Below are positions 20,801 through 33,504 of a stretch of 64,000 nucleotides of DNA, piece after piece (the stretch's first letter is position 1; each line of letters begins with the position of its first letter). The notes beneath the pieces were generated by a model. It saw only the letters and a list, made by a program, of their open reading frames with translations. It had not been told where the DNA came from and made no database searches. Both the position numbers and the translations under genes were made by a program. This DNA comes from Lepidodermella squamata (lineage: Eukaryota; Gastrotricha), in NCBI GenBank assembly GCA_047495785.1, contig JBLDXI010000020.1, forward strand, positions 1,984,001 to 2,048,000, written 5' to 3'.

Positions 20801-23800
20801 TAATAATTTAATTGATTTTTTATAAATTTTTCCAATTATTTCCTAGCAATATTCAAGATACCAAATTCCAGTTAAAATTCGAGCTAAATTTCTTGTTTTT
20901 ATTACTGAATTTCTAGCCATAAAGCAGCGTTTTATGTATGAAGAGTCGAAAGTTTAGTCACGCGCCGAAGCCCTTGAAAAATTTATTGCCCAACATGAAA
21001 GTTGTATTCACGCGCACTAAACCTGAGGCGTGCGCGCACTCATTTTTGCGCGCGCCTCGTTGACCCATTTAAACTGAGAGCGTTTATTGTATTGTTTATT
21101 TATTGTCGTTATTCTTTATTTTGCGCGCCCGCGCAATAAAACCAGGCGGCCGTCCACCGCTCGACAGCGTCATCCGCCGCGACGAACTGCTGTCAGTGCC
21201 GCTCGAACTTTTAGCGGCTTTTTCAGCCGCGGCCCTGCTCGGCATCGCCGCGTCCATCGGCATTCTCATAACCAACATTCGCTTTCGTGGCCACAGGTAA
21301 GAATGGCTAAAACTCGAAAAATACTTGCATAAACCATTCATATGAATTGGCCATCGTCACAATTAAAAACGCACCTGTTCATCCACCTTATGATTTTTAT
21401 TTTTCATACACTGCAACAAATCGCGTGGAATTAAATATGGGCCATCAAAGTTACATCAAAATGAGCAGCCCTAATTTGAACAATTTCATACTCATCGGAT
21501 CGTGCCTCTGCTATACGAACGTATTCTTCCACGGACTTGGCTCTGATCTGCTGGCGTCAACGCGGCTTTTCGAGGCTGTTTGCACCCTTGAGGCTTGGAC
21601 CTTACCTGTAGGATTCTCACTCGCTTTCGGCGCCATGTTAACAAAAACGTGGCGGGTTAATACGATTTTTCACAGCAGCGGCTTTAAACGCCAGGCGATA
21701 CCCGACAGCCGGCTAATTATGGTCATTTCGGGCTTTGTCGCCATCGATGTTGCGCTCAACATCATGTGGGTGCTGCTTGACCCACTACAACGCGAGGTGG
21801 CCATCACGCAAGCTCCGGTGCTGGCTAATGATGCCTACGAGACGACTTCCTTCATTGAGTACTGCTCGTCAAATTACGCACTCTGGTGGACGCTAGCCAT
21901 GTGGATTCCTAAAGGCGCACTACTCGTAAGTAAAATGTTACGAAAAACTCACTGACAAGTGAAAAATGGGTTTTTCAATTTCCGAAAAATGATTTTTAAG
22001 GTATATATCAATCGAATCGTCTTGTCTCGCTGATTCGTTTGATATATATCTCTAGTTACATGTGAAACACCCATTTTTCACTTATCAGTGCGTGATAGGT
22101 AGCTAATTAATCGATTTTGATCCTCATCAACGATGATTGCTGATTTGTGTGTATGTGTGCGATTTAATATTTTATAGATTTACGGCCTTGTGTTGGCGTG
22201 GAAGACGCGCGGCGTGCGTTTGGCCGCACTTAACGACTCTTATCAAATCGGCGTCTCAATTTACATCATCGTCGTGTTGTGCACGATCGGCGCGACAGCT
22301 CAGCCTATCTTCAAGACGAAAGTTATAATATCCTACTGCGTCCTGTCGACAACGCTCATTTTGTGTACCGTCATACCTGAAATAGTCATTTTTGTACCCA
22401 AAGTGAGTTTATATAGCGATTATATGCTTATTTTTACACATTAATTTATCGGCGATCTCAGCGCATCAACAACTAGTAAACAAGTAAACAAATCAGTCCC
22501 GCTAATCATCACTTTTGGCTCTATAGACTAAGGGAAAAGTGTGAATCAATTGCAAAATTGATTAATCTGTCGCTTTTGACCTTCAGGCTGAGCTACAGAA
22601 AATAAGCAATATTCTCTGCCAATTTTTTTATTTCTGTAATAATAAACATGGGCAGATTGTCTATTCTTGAAATTGTCTCCGCCTTCGTTAATCCTACCTA
22701 GACTACCCAGAAAGCCTGTTTTGTCTCTCCACGTCAGAAAATCGGGATAATTTATGGAAAATGACCCCCATCTGTAATATTTATAATTTTTATATTTTAA
22801 ATGATTTTGCATACATTTGTTAGTCTCATCAGCTTTCGGTTTAAATTATTGAACAGATTTTCGGAAAAATTCAACTTATTCCGATGCCGTTTTATCAGGA
22901 CACTCTAATAACTTATTAATTAGCATATATTTTTTAGAAGCTATTCATTGTCTATGATTTATAAAATCGAAAGCAGAATAACAAATTTTTGGAAGGTGAA
23001 AAATCGGGTAAATTCGGCCTGCATGAGAAAAACGCAAAAAGTGAACGCCTAAAATTGAGTTTTAGTTATCCAGGCCAGAAAATTAAAAAAAAATTGAAAA
23101 ATGAGAGGAAATCCTAAATTTACTGGGAAACTCAGAATTACCTTTTCCACATTTTTTTTTAAATTCAGAAATCTTTCTTTAACAATCTAAATCAAAATGA
23201 AAAAATTCTAAAAAAATCGCCAGCAATTTTTTAGCCAGCAATAGGGTCAAAAGAGTTTTCGGTTAAATTTCAAATTATACTCTCGCAGGTTTTGCCTCAA
23301 AGAGCGAGTATAAACAAGTTGTTTTCTTATCAGATCAAAAGCTCGCACCCCCTCTTGAACAAATTACAATATTTCTACGCGAATAAACATCGTGTATATC
23401 ATCGCTTTAAAAATTTAATTTTGTTCTATAGCTACTACGACTTTGGAAAGACCCGATTGGAGACCAGCGTATGTTGCGCGAAGAGATGAAACGAGCGACG
23501 AAATCGACGAACAGCGTCGCTAACGAGCTCGCTCGTCGTTACATTTCAAGCGAGGTACGATCACGGCGGCTTCGGCTAACCGAAGTCAACGACGATATCG
23601 GCAAACTTGAAACGCAACTGGCTCAACTCAACGACCCAGACGTGAAGACCGACATCTCGATATCACTGGCTATGGTCGCGATAGGGCCATCGCTTTTCAA
23701 CGTGACAATACCGCAGGCGAGTCACGTGCCGAGTGAGGCGACAATTGCGCATGAAACCACTGATCGGCCGCTTGTAGAATGTCCCTCATCGAATGGCTTA

Positions 23801-25250
23801 GTAATGGCAACTATTCTCAACGAAGAATTGCATGTTGAAGTTGACGAGAAAGTCGCGGATAACCGGCAAGAAATCAACTTGGACGAAGTTCACCCGCTAT
23901 TAACCCACGATGACCCAGTTCTCTCGGACGTGTCAGAGGGTGACGATGAGGAGGAGGATTTGGGCGATGATTCAACTCCGCGGCGGAAGAAACGGCATCG
24001 GAAAACTCGGGAAGAAAACCGGTTATTAACAACGTCCGCCACGCCGGAAATGAACGAAACTGATCGGTATTTATTATTAATTAATTTTTTAGAAATTAAT
24101 TAGAATTTTTCCGATAATTCTTTAGGATTTATAATTTTTTCGTTGTGATTGTCTCATTCCTTTATTACGTTTACAGTTGATGATGAGGGGCATTGAGAGA
24201 AAGACAGGTAAAGCTCATCTAACGATTAATCACAGATAACGACAATCATAAATATTATGGTAGTGACCTATTTTTTTCATATAACAAGTACTTGGTCTTC
24301 GTAAATCTATGCCGTGTTTTATTGATGTCATAAAAATAATACGCTCTTCTAACAAAAATTAACCGCATCCTGGCATTTTATTGAATAATTATCTTATAGG
24401 TAAGGAATTTCCATCTTATTCATAGCCGTTTTTGTGAAATTTTTCAAGCGAAAAATCATGCACAGGTTATGTGTTAAGACGTCATTCTACAGCACACATA
24501 GAGACGGGCGAAATAAATCGTCGAAAACAATGTGGATTAATTTACGTAAATAAATTGAAAAAATAGGAGTCAAAATTCTGGCAGTTCGTAAGTTGATACC
24601 AATGGGGGAAATATTCTTTGTTAACTCAGGCATGCTATGATGCTTTTATCAGCAATATAATCGACACTGAAAATTAACCAGCATGGTGCTTTTCAAATCT
24701 TGCTGCCTTCAAACCTGAACTTTTCCCCGACAGAACAATCAATTTTCCCTATTCCTTCGATTTCGATTTTCTTGTTTGCTATTTTTATTTAAATAATTAG
24801 TTGATTATTGTTTTTTTTTTTTAAAGCGAGGTATCGTTGGCTAAACCGGAGATCAGCAGTGACGAGGAGGGGCTCGATAATTCGATAGTCATGGTTTTAC
24901 GGAAATCTTCAACCACTTTATCATCGCCAGGTCGCAAGGTCGGTCCTCTGGTTGTTATGGCTACAAATAATCAAATCCTTCGAAACGGGCGAGTCAGCTC
25001 GGCCCTGAGCAGTCACGACATTGAGGGTGCGTCCAAGTTTCCGATGATGAATCACGTGTTCGGGTCAACGGTTGGAAGCAACCGGCGCCGTAGTCGCCAC
25101 TCGTCGAGCAGCACCAAGCTAAGCTCCGCCCACTCGCCGCACTGGCAGCCGTCCTCGCTAACGCCGTCCATTTCAACGTACAGCGGCCAGCCTCGAACAA
25201 CTTCGGGGTCTTGCGTCAACATCTACTGTGATACTGAGACGTTTTTATAG
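17832..25250 (+). CDS. GABA-B type metabotropic receptor subunit
   Basis: Nine exons: 17832-18275, 18386-18523, 18584-18766, 19649-20447, 21146-21296, 21451-21925, 22178-22402, 23432-24066, 24827-25250. Phases agree and give about 1157 aa. A hydrophobic signal or anchor segment (FLLLLILVL) precedes a divergent periplasmic-binding-like ligand domain to about residue 520. The class C seven-helix core (about 535-805) is diagnostic: KMSSPNLNNFILIG, FSLAFGAMLTKTWRV, ALNDSYQIGVSIY and VFVPK-like VIFVPKLLRLW. A helical coiled-coil candidate (LTEVNDDIGKLETQLAQL) follows in a long acidic and Ser-rich tail. LNDS.xIGxSxY is closer to GABBR2 than GABBR1, so a GBB-2-like subunit is favoured. The ligand domain diverges strongly, and the N terminus before the signal segment is uncertain. 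Confidence 0.85.
21950..22090. repeat. Palindromic MITE-like element in a receptor intron
   Basis: CACTGACAAGTGAAAAATGGG at the left is mirrored by CCCATTTTTCACTTATCAGTG at the right. An inner pair, GTATATATCAATCGAATCG and CGATTCGTTTGATATATATC-like, extends the hairpin over most of the 141 bases. It lies within the intron 21926-22177. The terminus resembles that of the element at 49821-50230 (GACAAGTGAAAAGTGG). Confidence 0.65.
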
Positions 25251-25275
25251 GGTTCTTTGACTTATTATCGGATTT

Positions 25276-25494
25276 CGGAAAAAGCTTCGATTTCGAACTA
25301 ATTTGGGACATTTTTTCCTTGAGTCAATCGCTTATCAGGTTAAAATGAAAAAAATAGAACATAGCACGTGACTGGTTTTCTAAGCCGACTTAATATCATT
25401 GATTGATTCCTCTAAGTTCAATAAATTAATTATTGAGCGTCTCTCTGAAAAAAAATCGATGTCCCAAAAAAGTGTAAATCGAAGCTTTTTTTCT
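25276..25494. repeat. Inverted repeat around the receptor polyadenylation signal
   Basis: The left arm, about 25276-25318 (GGAAAAAGCTTCGATTT ... GGGACATTTTTT), is repeated in reverse complement at about 25447-25492 (GTCCCAAAAAAG ... AAATCGAAGCTTTTTTTC). The loop of about 130 bases contains AATAAA at 25420-25425, the likely poly(A) signal of the GABA-B gene. Probably a fold-back element that landed in the 3' UTR. Confidence 0.6.
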
Positions 25495-25832
25495 TAATCA
25501 TGTGAAGCACCAAGATCACTCTGGTTTCTGCCAAAAATAGACAAAACCCTTGGACTTGTATTTGAAAAATTTATTATACCATGATACGTATAAAAACACT
25601 CGATTTTTAATACTGTAACCAATTATTATTGTTTTTTCTGATATACAACAAAATTTCGCTGCCACTTGAGGTATATCGGCGCTATAATAATTCGGACTAA
25701 AAACGAGTGATTACAATTATTAATATTACAGAAATGTCATGATTTACGGTTATAAAACACAATGAGAGGAAGAGAAAAAGACAATCACTTCAATAAAAAA
25801 TTTGATTAATAATTTTTAAGCTGGATTTTTTT

Positions 25833-27358
25833 CTAATAATTTTCCTCCGAGTTATTGAGACCTGGTAATATAATAGCAGCATCCTCTCCCTCGATAAGAA
25901 ACGGTGATGACTCATCAATATTATCGTCTTCATCATGATCGGAAGACAGCGACGGAGTATGATCAGTGAATCTTGGCTCGTTGTTGTTCGCAATTGAAAA
26001 TGACTCATCTACATCGTTGATGATCGGTTGTTGCAAGTCGGCTGATATTTCACCCGGCTGATTGATGATTGCTGAATTTCGAGAAACCGCCGCGGCCGCT
26101 GCGGCGGCGTTGACTAGAAAATGCCGGCGAATGTGAACTTGAGCGTGGTCGCTTCGGCTGAAAGCTCGCCGGCAGACGGTACAAGTGAACGGCCGATAGC
26201 CGGAGTGGAGGCGTAAATGCCGTTGAAGACCGTCCGATCGCGTGAAACCTCGCCCGCATTGGTTGCAGTGGAACCGCTTTGGCGTCTTGTTATGCCCGGC
26301 TCCGCGAACTCGGCCTGCAGGTGTTGTTGATTGGTCACCCGATGTCCTTTCATTTGACTGCTCGCCATTTTCTGAGCTTAACCGCTCCAGTTTCGGACAA
26401 TCGACCACAAAGTTGCTCTCAGACGATTTTTGTCGCTGAAATTCGCTCGCCGATGGCCTTCCTCGTTTCCTGTAAAAATGGTAAAAAAACCATTTTATAA
26501 GGCAATTATCCACAATCATTAAAATTTATAAATCAAATTTTCATTGGCATCATTCCTATATGATTTAATGATGTAGGAGGTCACTCTTTAAATATTTTCC
26601 AAATGAGAAACAATTTTTAAGGGGAATTTCAAGGGAATTTAAAAAAAGGGCTTTTAAAAGAGAGCATTTTTTCGATTTTTTAGCATCCTTAAAAAATCCT
26701 CAAAAATCCTCAAAATCTTGTTCGATATCAGTTTTTATGTTATTGAAGAAATTTAAATTTTTTAGAATTTTTCAAAATTTTAAGTAAAATTTTTGAATTT
26801 TTTTAAATATTTAAAAATTTCAACCCTCAAGAAATTTGAAATTTAAGCTAATAATTCCTTGAAATTAAGGTGGATTCATATTTACCTGCTGACTAAAGGT
26901 GAGATCGACAATGATTTTTCGATCAGATCGTCGATCACCATAGGACTAGCAGTAGTTGTCATTGATGGTCGCGCAGAACTCGAGGTAGTCCTTGTCCCGC
27001 CAGATTTCCTCTTCGTCGACAAATTAAGCGGCTCATCGTCGTTGACTGAAATAACAGGTGATGGTTGCTGAACTGGTTTTTGTAACGAAACCACCTGGAG
27101 TTGAGATGCCTGTTGGGCTTGCTTCATTGTCGTAAGCCAACTGTTGAGAATCAGCGGCATTAAAAGATCGTTTTGCTGCTGTGTTGGAGGCAGTACCAAA
27201 TTGGTACCCGGCGACAGATTCGCCAGCAAACTGGAACCAGACGATGACGATGCGCCTATGGCGGCCAGGAGGAGCTGGGCCACGTTGGTTCCAGCGCTGG
27301 AACCGGCGGCTAACATTGGCAATTGTTGAAGAAATTGCTGTTGATGGTTATTAGCCAT
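25833..27358 (-). CDS. C2H2 zinc-finger transcription factor with CtBP-type motif
   Basis: Two exons, 27358-26886 and 26469-25833, give 369 aa. The first half is Gln/Ala/Ser-rich and contains [17 protein letters not shown] (110-114) matches the PxDLS-type CtBP corepressor motif. KRGRP (159-163), an AT-hook-like core, is created across the splice junction. Two adjacent C2H2 fingers follow, C226-H246 with helix [12 protein letters not shown] and C254-H274 with helix [12 protein letters not shown], joined by SGYRPF, a Kruppel-type linker. The C terminus has poly-Ala and acidic Ser/Asp stretches. The likely role is a nuclear sequence-specific repressor. The start is the Met at 27358. The frame is open upstream to a GTG only. 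It converges with the GABA-B gene. Confidence 0.8.
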
Positions 27359-29160
27359 AGGTATTAGTAATTTTCGAGGTTGAATTTTGATAAGAATGAT
27401 TTGCCTCGCCGTCGCCTCGTCAGCCAACCGCACCAGCCGTTGTCCTTTCCCGGCTCATCACGCAAGGGGTGTCTTCACGGCGCTTCTTAATGGCCGGCCA
27501 AATTACGTTGTTTTTATACATGTTGTCTTAAAGTTAGGCATTTATGCGCGTATATAGGTATAATGGCGATGGCACTGGTGCCGCGTTAGAGGCGGCGGCG
27601 GCGGGCGCCAATTTGTGCAAGCTGAGACACCGCCGGGTCGTAAATATATGCGCGCGCCCGATGATCGCGCGCTCGCGCAAAAGGTGCCGGCAAATTTTAG
27701 CATTTCTTGATACTTCTTATATTATTACTATACTTACCTACCTATAAGCGCAGATGATAATTTGCGTGAGATGCGCGGAGACCAGGCGGCTAAGCGGCGT
27801 TTTGCACCTGATGATCAACCGCGCGCGCAGCCCATTAGCATCGATTATCAGCGGCCCGCCTCGAGGTCGCGCGCGCACACCCGCTTCAGGTCGAAAATGG
27901 CCCGTTGGCACGCAAAGTGGATGATGCGCGTAAACAAGAAAGCGGATTTTAGCCGCAGCAACTCTCGCCTCGCATGGGCACTCGATTCTGGCCATATCGT
28001 CAGCCCAAACAACAAGAAAAATCAGCAACATTCGAAATTTATTCCGTTCAATTAATTTTTTTTTAATTTCAAAATTAATCAAGCTTTTTACTGCGAGCTT
28101 TTTAAAAAAATCACAGAGTAGACAAAGTAGCTCCTGCCACTTCTAAGGGTCTTAGGGTTACGCATCAATATGAAAAAATTCAATTCAAATTAAAAAAAAT
28201 CGACTTTTAAGACAAATTCGTTTTGGGACATCCGCTCTAATTACTTACTTATACCCATTCAAACTTTTTTTGAGGTGATTTTATCGGCTTGTCCCACCCG
28301 AAATTAAGATGAATTGGAACGTTCCAGGTCACCGCATTATTTGCAAATTAGCACCATTAAACAAGTCATAGTCAATAGTCAATAGTCCCGAGTCATATAT
28401 TTTTTTAATTGCCGAGTGCCGAGAATGAGATGAAAGTAGCTTGAAATTTCAAAATTTTCGAGCTTATAGATGCTGAATGTCAAAAGTTATCCCAAACATT
28501 AGCATAAAACAATTATCCTTGTCACGAAATTTTCCGAGTCTTTAAAACAAGCGTATTATAATAGCTGTGTCTCTTAATCATCGCCAAAATAGATTTGAAA
28601 TAAAGGGGATGAGCATGGCTTGTTTTTACCACTCATATCAGCGAGAAGAAAATAATTCAATGACCTCATCCTTCATTCATTGCGATCCACTACCACATCA
28701 TTCCAATTCTATCAGCAGCTTTCATAGTTTATATCTCTATTTAAGCGATTCGAGAAATCTCAATGATCGCCGCCAAAGTCTTCTCATTTAATTGAAGTTG
28801 CCCTCCTTTGTAGAAGTTTCTACGCTAAACCCGCTGCCATTTGCGTGGATCCTGATGCGGGCGCTCGCCACCGGACCAAAAGTTGGACATAAATTATATC
28901 ATAAACATGTTCAGTCCCATTTTATTCAATGAAACAGGTGCCATATGCGCAGGTGGAAAAGGTAAATACTGTCATTATTGGCATACAGGAAAAAGCACCG
29001 AAAGTTAGACGTCTCGGAGATCTTTCTGGATTTTTACAAAACAAGCGATAATTACGGCACAATGTCACTCATCAATCGAATTACATAGCCTAGTGAACTG
29101 AGGAAAGACGAAAATATAATTTAACAATTGTTACAAAGTCCAGCTCAGCTGGGTATCAGC
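27359..29160. other. Intergenic, GC-rich promoter-like stretch then nothing recognised
   Basis: 27540-28000 is GC-rich with many GCGC motifs directly upstream of the zinc-finger gene, consistent with its promoter or 5' UTR. Overlapping frames on both strands there look like composition artefacts. From 28080 to 29160 no gene or repeat is evident apart from the short tandem AGTCAATAGTCAATAGT near 28372. Confidence 0.4.
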
Positions 29161-30235
29161 TCATGCGTCTGAATGATTTTCGATCCGTAACATTACGACT
29201 AAATATGGAAAAATGTTCGAAATTTGATGAAAAGATGTAAAATATCTCATTACCGGGATTGTTGTCCCTTGGTTGTTGCGCTCGGTCAAATACTTAGCCA
29301 TAACTTGTTGAATAATGTTCATTCGATCAGAAGCGGACAGGGATGAAAATCCTAGTTTAAGAAAATGAAAAAAATTTGAAATTAATTCAGCAAAAAAATC
29401 ATAATAAATAATGATTATAGGAATGGTCTCAAATTTTCTCCCATTAAAAAACCAAATTTTCCGAACTCCCAACTGACCTCTCTATATATCCTTGACCTGC
29501 CTCATAATATAAAGGGGTGTTTTGATACATTGCATAAAACTAGACGAATCTAAATTCAAAAAATATTAATACCAGGCAGATTATGAGCGAAACTAATGAC
29601 GTCATGCACGAGACCACCCAAGCTGCCTAAAGTCACCATTCCATCGCCAAGCGAAACGCTTTCAAGTAATTGAGGGGCGGATCCTGATGTCGAATCACCG
29701 AAGTCATCAACGCGTGCGACACCTGAGGCCGAATCACTCCTCATACTTGCATCTGATCCGTTCAAACTGCGCCTTATTACATCACGAGCAGGCGATTTTT
29801 TGCTTCCGGTAGATTTCTTAAGATTTGCTTGTGGTTTTGATTTTATCATGCGATCTTAAAAAAATTGAAATTAAATTAAAAAGTTATAGAAATTTGCTTA
29901 AAAATACCAGAAATTCTCATGCCGATTGAGTAGCATTTTTGAAGCCGGCATTTTGGGCAGTTGAGCCTGAGCACGGAGCCTGAACTCGTGAGAACAGCGC
30001 GTTCGCTTGAAATCGAACACCCAGATGACCCTTCGATGCACCGAAGCGAATCCGAGGCCGAATAATTGCGCAGGAAAAACTTTTTACACGCCTCGCAAGC
30101 TTGAACCCCGCATCGGATTCGATTTCCCGTTGGAATATTGCACACCTTGGTAAAAAAAATGAAATAAATTTGATACTAATAAAAAAATCGTCTTACTTTG
30201 CACGTAATTGAAGTATTTTTTAAAATTGAAACCAT
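29161..30235 (-). CDS. Nuclear receptor NR1, truncated ligand domain
   Basis: Exons 30235-30197, 30145-29908, 29854-29573 and 29351 down to a stop at 29161. The DNA-binding domain is complete: TCK|VCNIP...CEACKKFFLRN (finger 1), then C-X6-C-X19-C-X2-C in finger 2 with AVLTSSGSVLRLNCPKCRLQKC. The hinge is followed by FAHNLPG|FSSLSASDRMNII, the helix 3-5 signature of receptor ligand domains. The frame then runs out through SNIFPYL, which resembles the RHFPEYS block of its relatives. About 120 residues of the C-terminal ligand domain found in NR2-NR5 are missing. A GTAATG after 29254 might be a donor, but no following exon fits. It could be a short receptor or a pseudogene in early decay. Confidence 0.65.
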
Positions 30236-30712
30236 TGAAAATCAACGAATTTAGACAATTTCAAAATATATAGGACAGCGAAACAAAATTTCGAACAATT
30301 TTTTTTCAGGACCAGGGACGCATAATTATGACACGGGGCGAGGTACAAGGCACAACTCTCTTCGCGGCTAAACTGTCGCATTAAATTAGCTGTCTCACAA
30401 ATTAGTGTCACTTTTTTGCGGAGAAAACGTACGAAAATATTGACGTCATTTGGCCATGTCTGTGGCGCATAATTTGCGACGCGCTGTCTGAAAAAAATGG
30501 AAGGTGATGTGTACCAATGTCTTCAGTAAAATCATGGACCCCTTGTAAGTCTATATTGATATAATAAAAAGTCGGTGATGATTAAGCGCAAAATAGATGG
30601 ATCTGTCGCAAGTATAAACGGATTATTTCACACGCCCAGACTAAGATGTAATGCCGATGAGGCATTCCTGTAAATAAAAAACATTTCGAACAATTGGTCA
30701 AGCCACATGAAT

Positions 30713-33058
30713 GTTGATTGAAGAGTCTGTTTCAAGCCGATGGCGATGTTAGATGAAGAAAGTGATAGCCGGCACTTCGACCTCCGACGTCTGTGAAGCC
30801 AACTTGGACGTGGGTGGGCGAGATCACGAGTTGGAAAACAACTGAGAAAAAGTATTAGGTCTTTAGCTTTGCAACTTGATTATCGGCACGGCACAGTCAG
30901 CAAGAAAGTAGGTATCCAGCAAAGGGATGACAGCTATTCTTAAAAAATGATTCTATAAGCAGAGGATGAAGAAATTTTTGGGAGAATTATCGAGAACCGT
31001 GGTCAGACTTTTCAGCAGTGACACTTCAGCAAATGAGGGTCAAATCATCACTGACTTTTCATCAGTGACACCTTGTCAGTAAAAAATTCATAAAAATCAT
31101 ATTTTTGTATTAATTTAAATAACTCCTGCAGACAAGTGAGCAGTGACTTTTCAGCAGCGACAAATGAGCAAGTGACACTTCATCAATTTTCATTAATTTA
31201 TCTCGGGCATTGAACTTGCACTTTTTGAGCTCAACTTCAATGCAGCGCATAGTCCCCCTGCTGAATACGGCTGAAATTCTGTTGATGAAATGTCTCCGCT
31301 GAAATGTGACTGCGCAAATGTCACCGAGATAATAAAGATAATAAATTTGGAAAAATTTAGGATAAATTATCAAAAATCACTGCTGACTTGTCACTGATGA
31401 TTTATCTGCTAATGTCGCTGCTCATTTGTCACTGATGAAAAGTCACTGCTCATTTGACCCTCATTTGCTGAATTGTCACTGCTGAAAAGTCTTACAACCA
31501 TTGAGAACAAAGGATTTTATGTCTTTTATTCATTCATTCTTTTAATTAGCTACGAGCGATTGGCAGCAATTTCCAAGTGAATTTGTGTCTCAAGATTTTA
31601 CAAGTTCAATTTTTCATCGAATATTTAATATTTTGGTTCGATTTTTTAAAGGCGCGATTTTGCCTGGTCAAATTAAAGTTTTTCTGTATGCCCAGTTGAA
31701 TTTCATCCTAACTATTAGCTTTCTGCATGGAATTTCCTTATTCAATTTTTTATGATTTGCCACCTGTCTATTTGTCACTCGGAAGACACCCTAAATTGTC
31801 ACTTCCTAATACATTTTCTGAAGAAAAATTAGCTTAGTACGTCAGTAGTTGAAATTGATGAAAATTGTCCGTGGACAATATGTCACTAAAGGATTAAAAC
31901 GCGAGTAAGAAGGTCACTTTGTTGATATGTACGATGGACATCGGCAATGGAAAAGCATTCCTTAAAATTCGCTAAGTAATTGGTGCGGACATGTCTGTCA
32001 TTAGTCAAACAGGGCTGTTATGATAAATGAGAATACTTTCACCTTCGAATTTACAGTTTGAATCACGTCCATCCGAATTAAAGGTACTTTCATCGTCGCA
32101 TTCCTCGCCAAGTCCGGGCTCATTAAAATTGTCATACCATAATGTAAGGTACCCATTGTCTCAGATACGGTCGTCTCAACTCAACTTCTTGATATCGAGA
32201 CAGACCAATTAGTTACAGTCAAGCTTGTGAGTTGAAGAATTTGACCCTGAAATTGAGGTCGTAATGGACGTTTCAGTCAAAGACGAAGTTTGATTTGATG
32301 AATCTTCATTGGATATATCTTAGTATTACAGATAGGTAATTTTTGAAGTAACAGCTGAAGTAAATAACCGTAAATTCCCAAATACAAGCCCAGGCGGCAC
32401 TACAAAGAAGACCGTAATTCAAAATTAAGTAGCAGGCACTGTAAGTGTAACCAGCCACGTGGCAAGCCGCTGAACAGAACAGAAAAACATGTATAAATGA
32501 ATCTGAAAGGAGCAAAGTGAACTTCCAATTCAAACATTGGCATTCAGTTTATGCCTTTAGAGTAATCGGGATTCGAGGAACTAGGGACCTTGTGAATGTT
32601 GGGGTTTTCACCAGCAGATTCCTCTCGATAACGCCTCGGACTTTAGGGGAGCTATAGCCGACTGAATTTTTTGGGGTAACTAGTCAGATCGCTCATCGAT
32701 ATAGCACAGACGCCAATTTTCCCGATTTCTTGAACTTGGTTAGGACGGAACGAATTGAACCCAACAATATATAATTTGACATGATAAGTTCCCGGATGAC
32801 TTTAAAAACTATTTTCCGGCCAAGTTCCCCTATATCGCTGTATTGGTGCCATACATAAGCTTAGCATTGATGTGTTTTCTTTAAACTTACGCGTTGCACT
32901 GCAGTTGTAATTGACGCACCCCGATGCCACAAATTCCTGAAAATTATAAATATAGTTTTTCGAAAATAACTACCGATTCTTTCTTAGGTGTTAGGCACCA
33001 AGTCTGAGAAGACAATGAAAATCCAGTCAGCTAATCCCTGGTAATTTCTCGCGGCCAT
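30713..33058 (-). pseudogene. Broken tandem copy of the lectin/VWA gene
   Basis: Pieces of the neighbour at 33999-37363 occur here in the same order. First-exon copy is 33058-32999 (MAARNYQGLADWIFIVFSDL against MPAANYPALVYWIFFAFSDL). Second-exon copy is 32936-32891, nearly identical over 46 bases. Third-exon copy starts at 32469 but lacks 12 bases and its splice donor. A stretch matching the VWA exon is at 30713-30935. The large exon with lectin domains, mucin repeats and DUF4215 is absent. A MITE-like element sits in the gap. Frame and splice damage make it non-functional as the full protein. Confidence 0.75.
31000..31500. repeat. MITE-like element with GTGAC sub-repeats
   Basis: The left end AGACTTTTCAGCAGTGACAC and following CAGCAAATGAGGGTCAAAT recur in reverse complement at the right end (ATTTGACCCTCATTTGCTGA ... 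GTCACTGCTGAAAAGTCTTA). Inside, variants of CAGCAGTGAC, CATCAGTGAC and GAGCAGTGAC repeat many times on both strands. About 500 bases, non-coding, inserted in the broken lectin copy. Confidence 0.7.
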
Positions 33059-33504
33059 TTTTATTTTTTAAATTTGTTTTTAATTTCACTGCTCCCAATT
33101 GCGGATTTCACTGTTGGAGTCGAAAGCGTGTCCCTGCCCGCAAAATGACAACACATCTCGGTTGAAAGTTGGTTCAGAATATTTGTAAACTGACCGTGAA
33201 TCTGACAGCGTGGACCTATGCATATTTTCAATATTTCAGGCATTGTTTGTTAATATAACGAACTCTTCATCAATAGTAGATCTAAAACTGTTATCGCCAG
33301 CAAAACAACTATTAGCTAATGAATTTTAGATATTACTGAACGTTGAACTCATGCGGAGTGTTGAAAATATCAATAAAACGAAGCTGGAAGATCCATTGAT
33401 ATCGTAGTCCTATGTTCATGAATTAGCCAGAGCGACTCCATTAGTTCAGTCAGTCAGTCTAGCTTCTCACTGCAATCTCGTTTCAAACTGTCAGCTACAA
33501 GGTG

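Noticed and set aside
27738-28082. Overlapping frames on both strands in GC-rich DNA
   Set aside because: Simultaneous open frames on both strands with Arg-rich products are expected from GC-rich sequence. It is better explained as the promoter region of the zinc-finger gene.
32306-32533. Independent small gene ending after SACYLILNYG
   Set aside because: It is the third-exon copy of the broken lectin duplicate read through a lost donor site.
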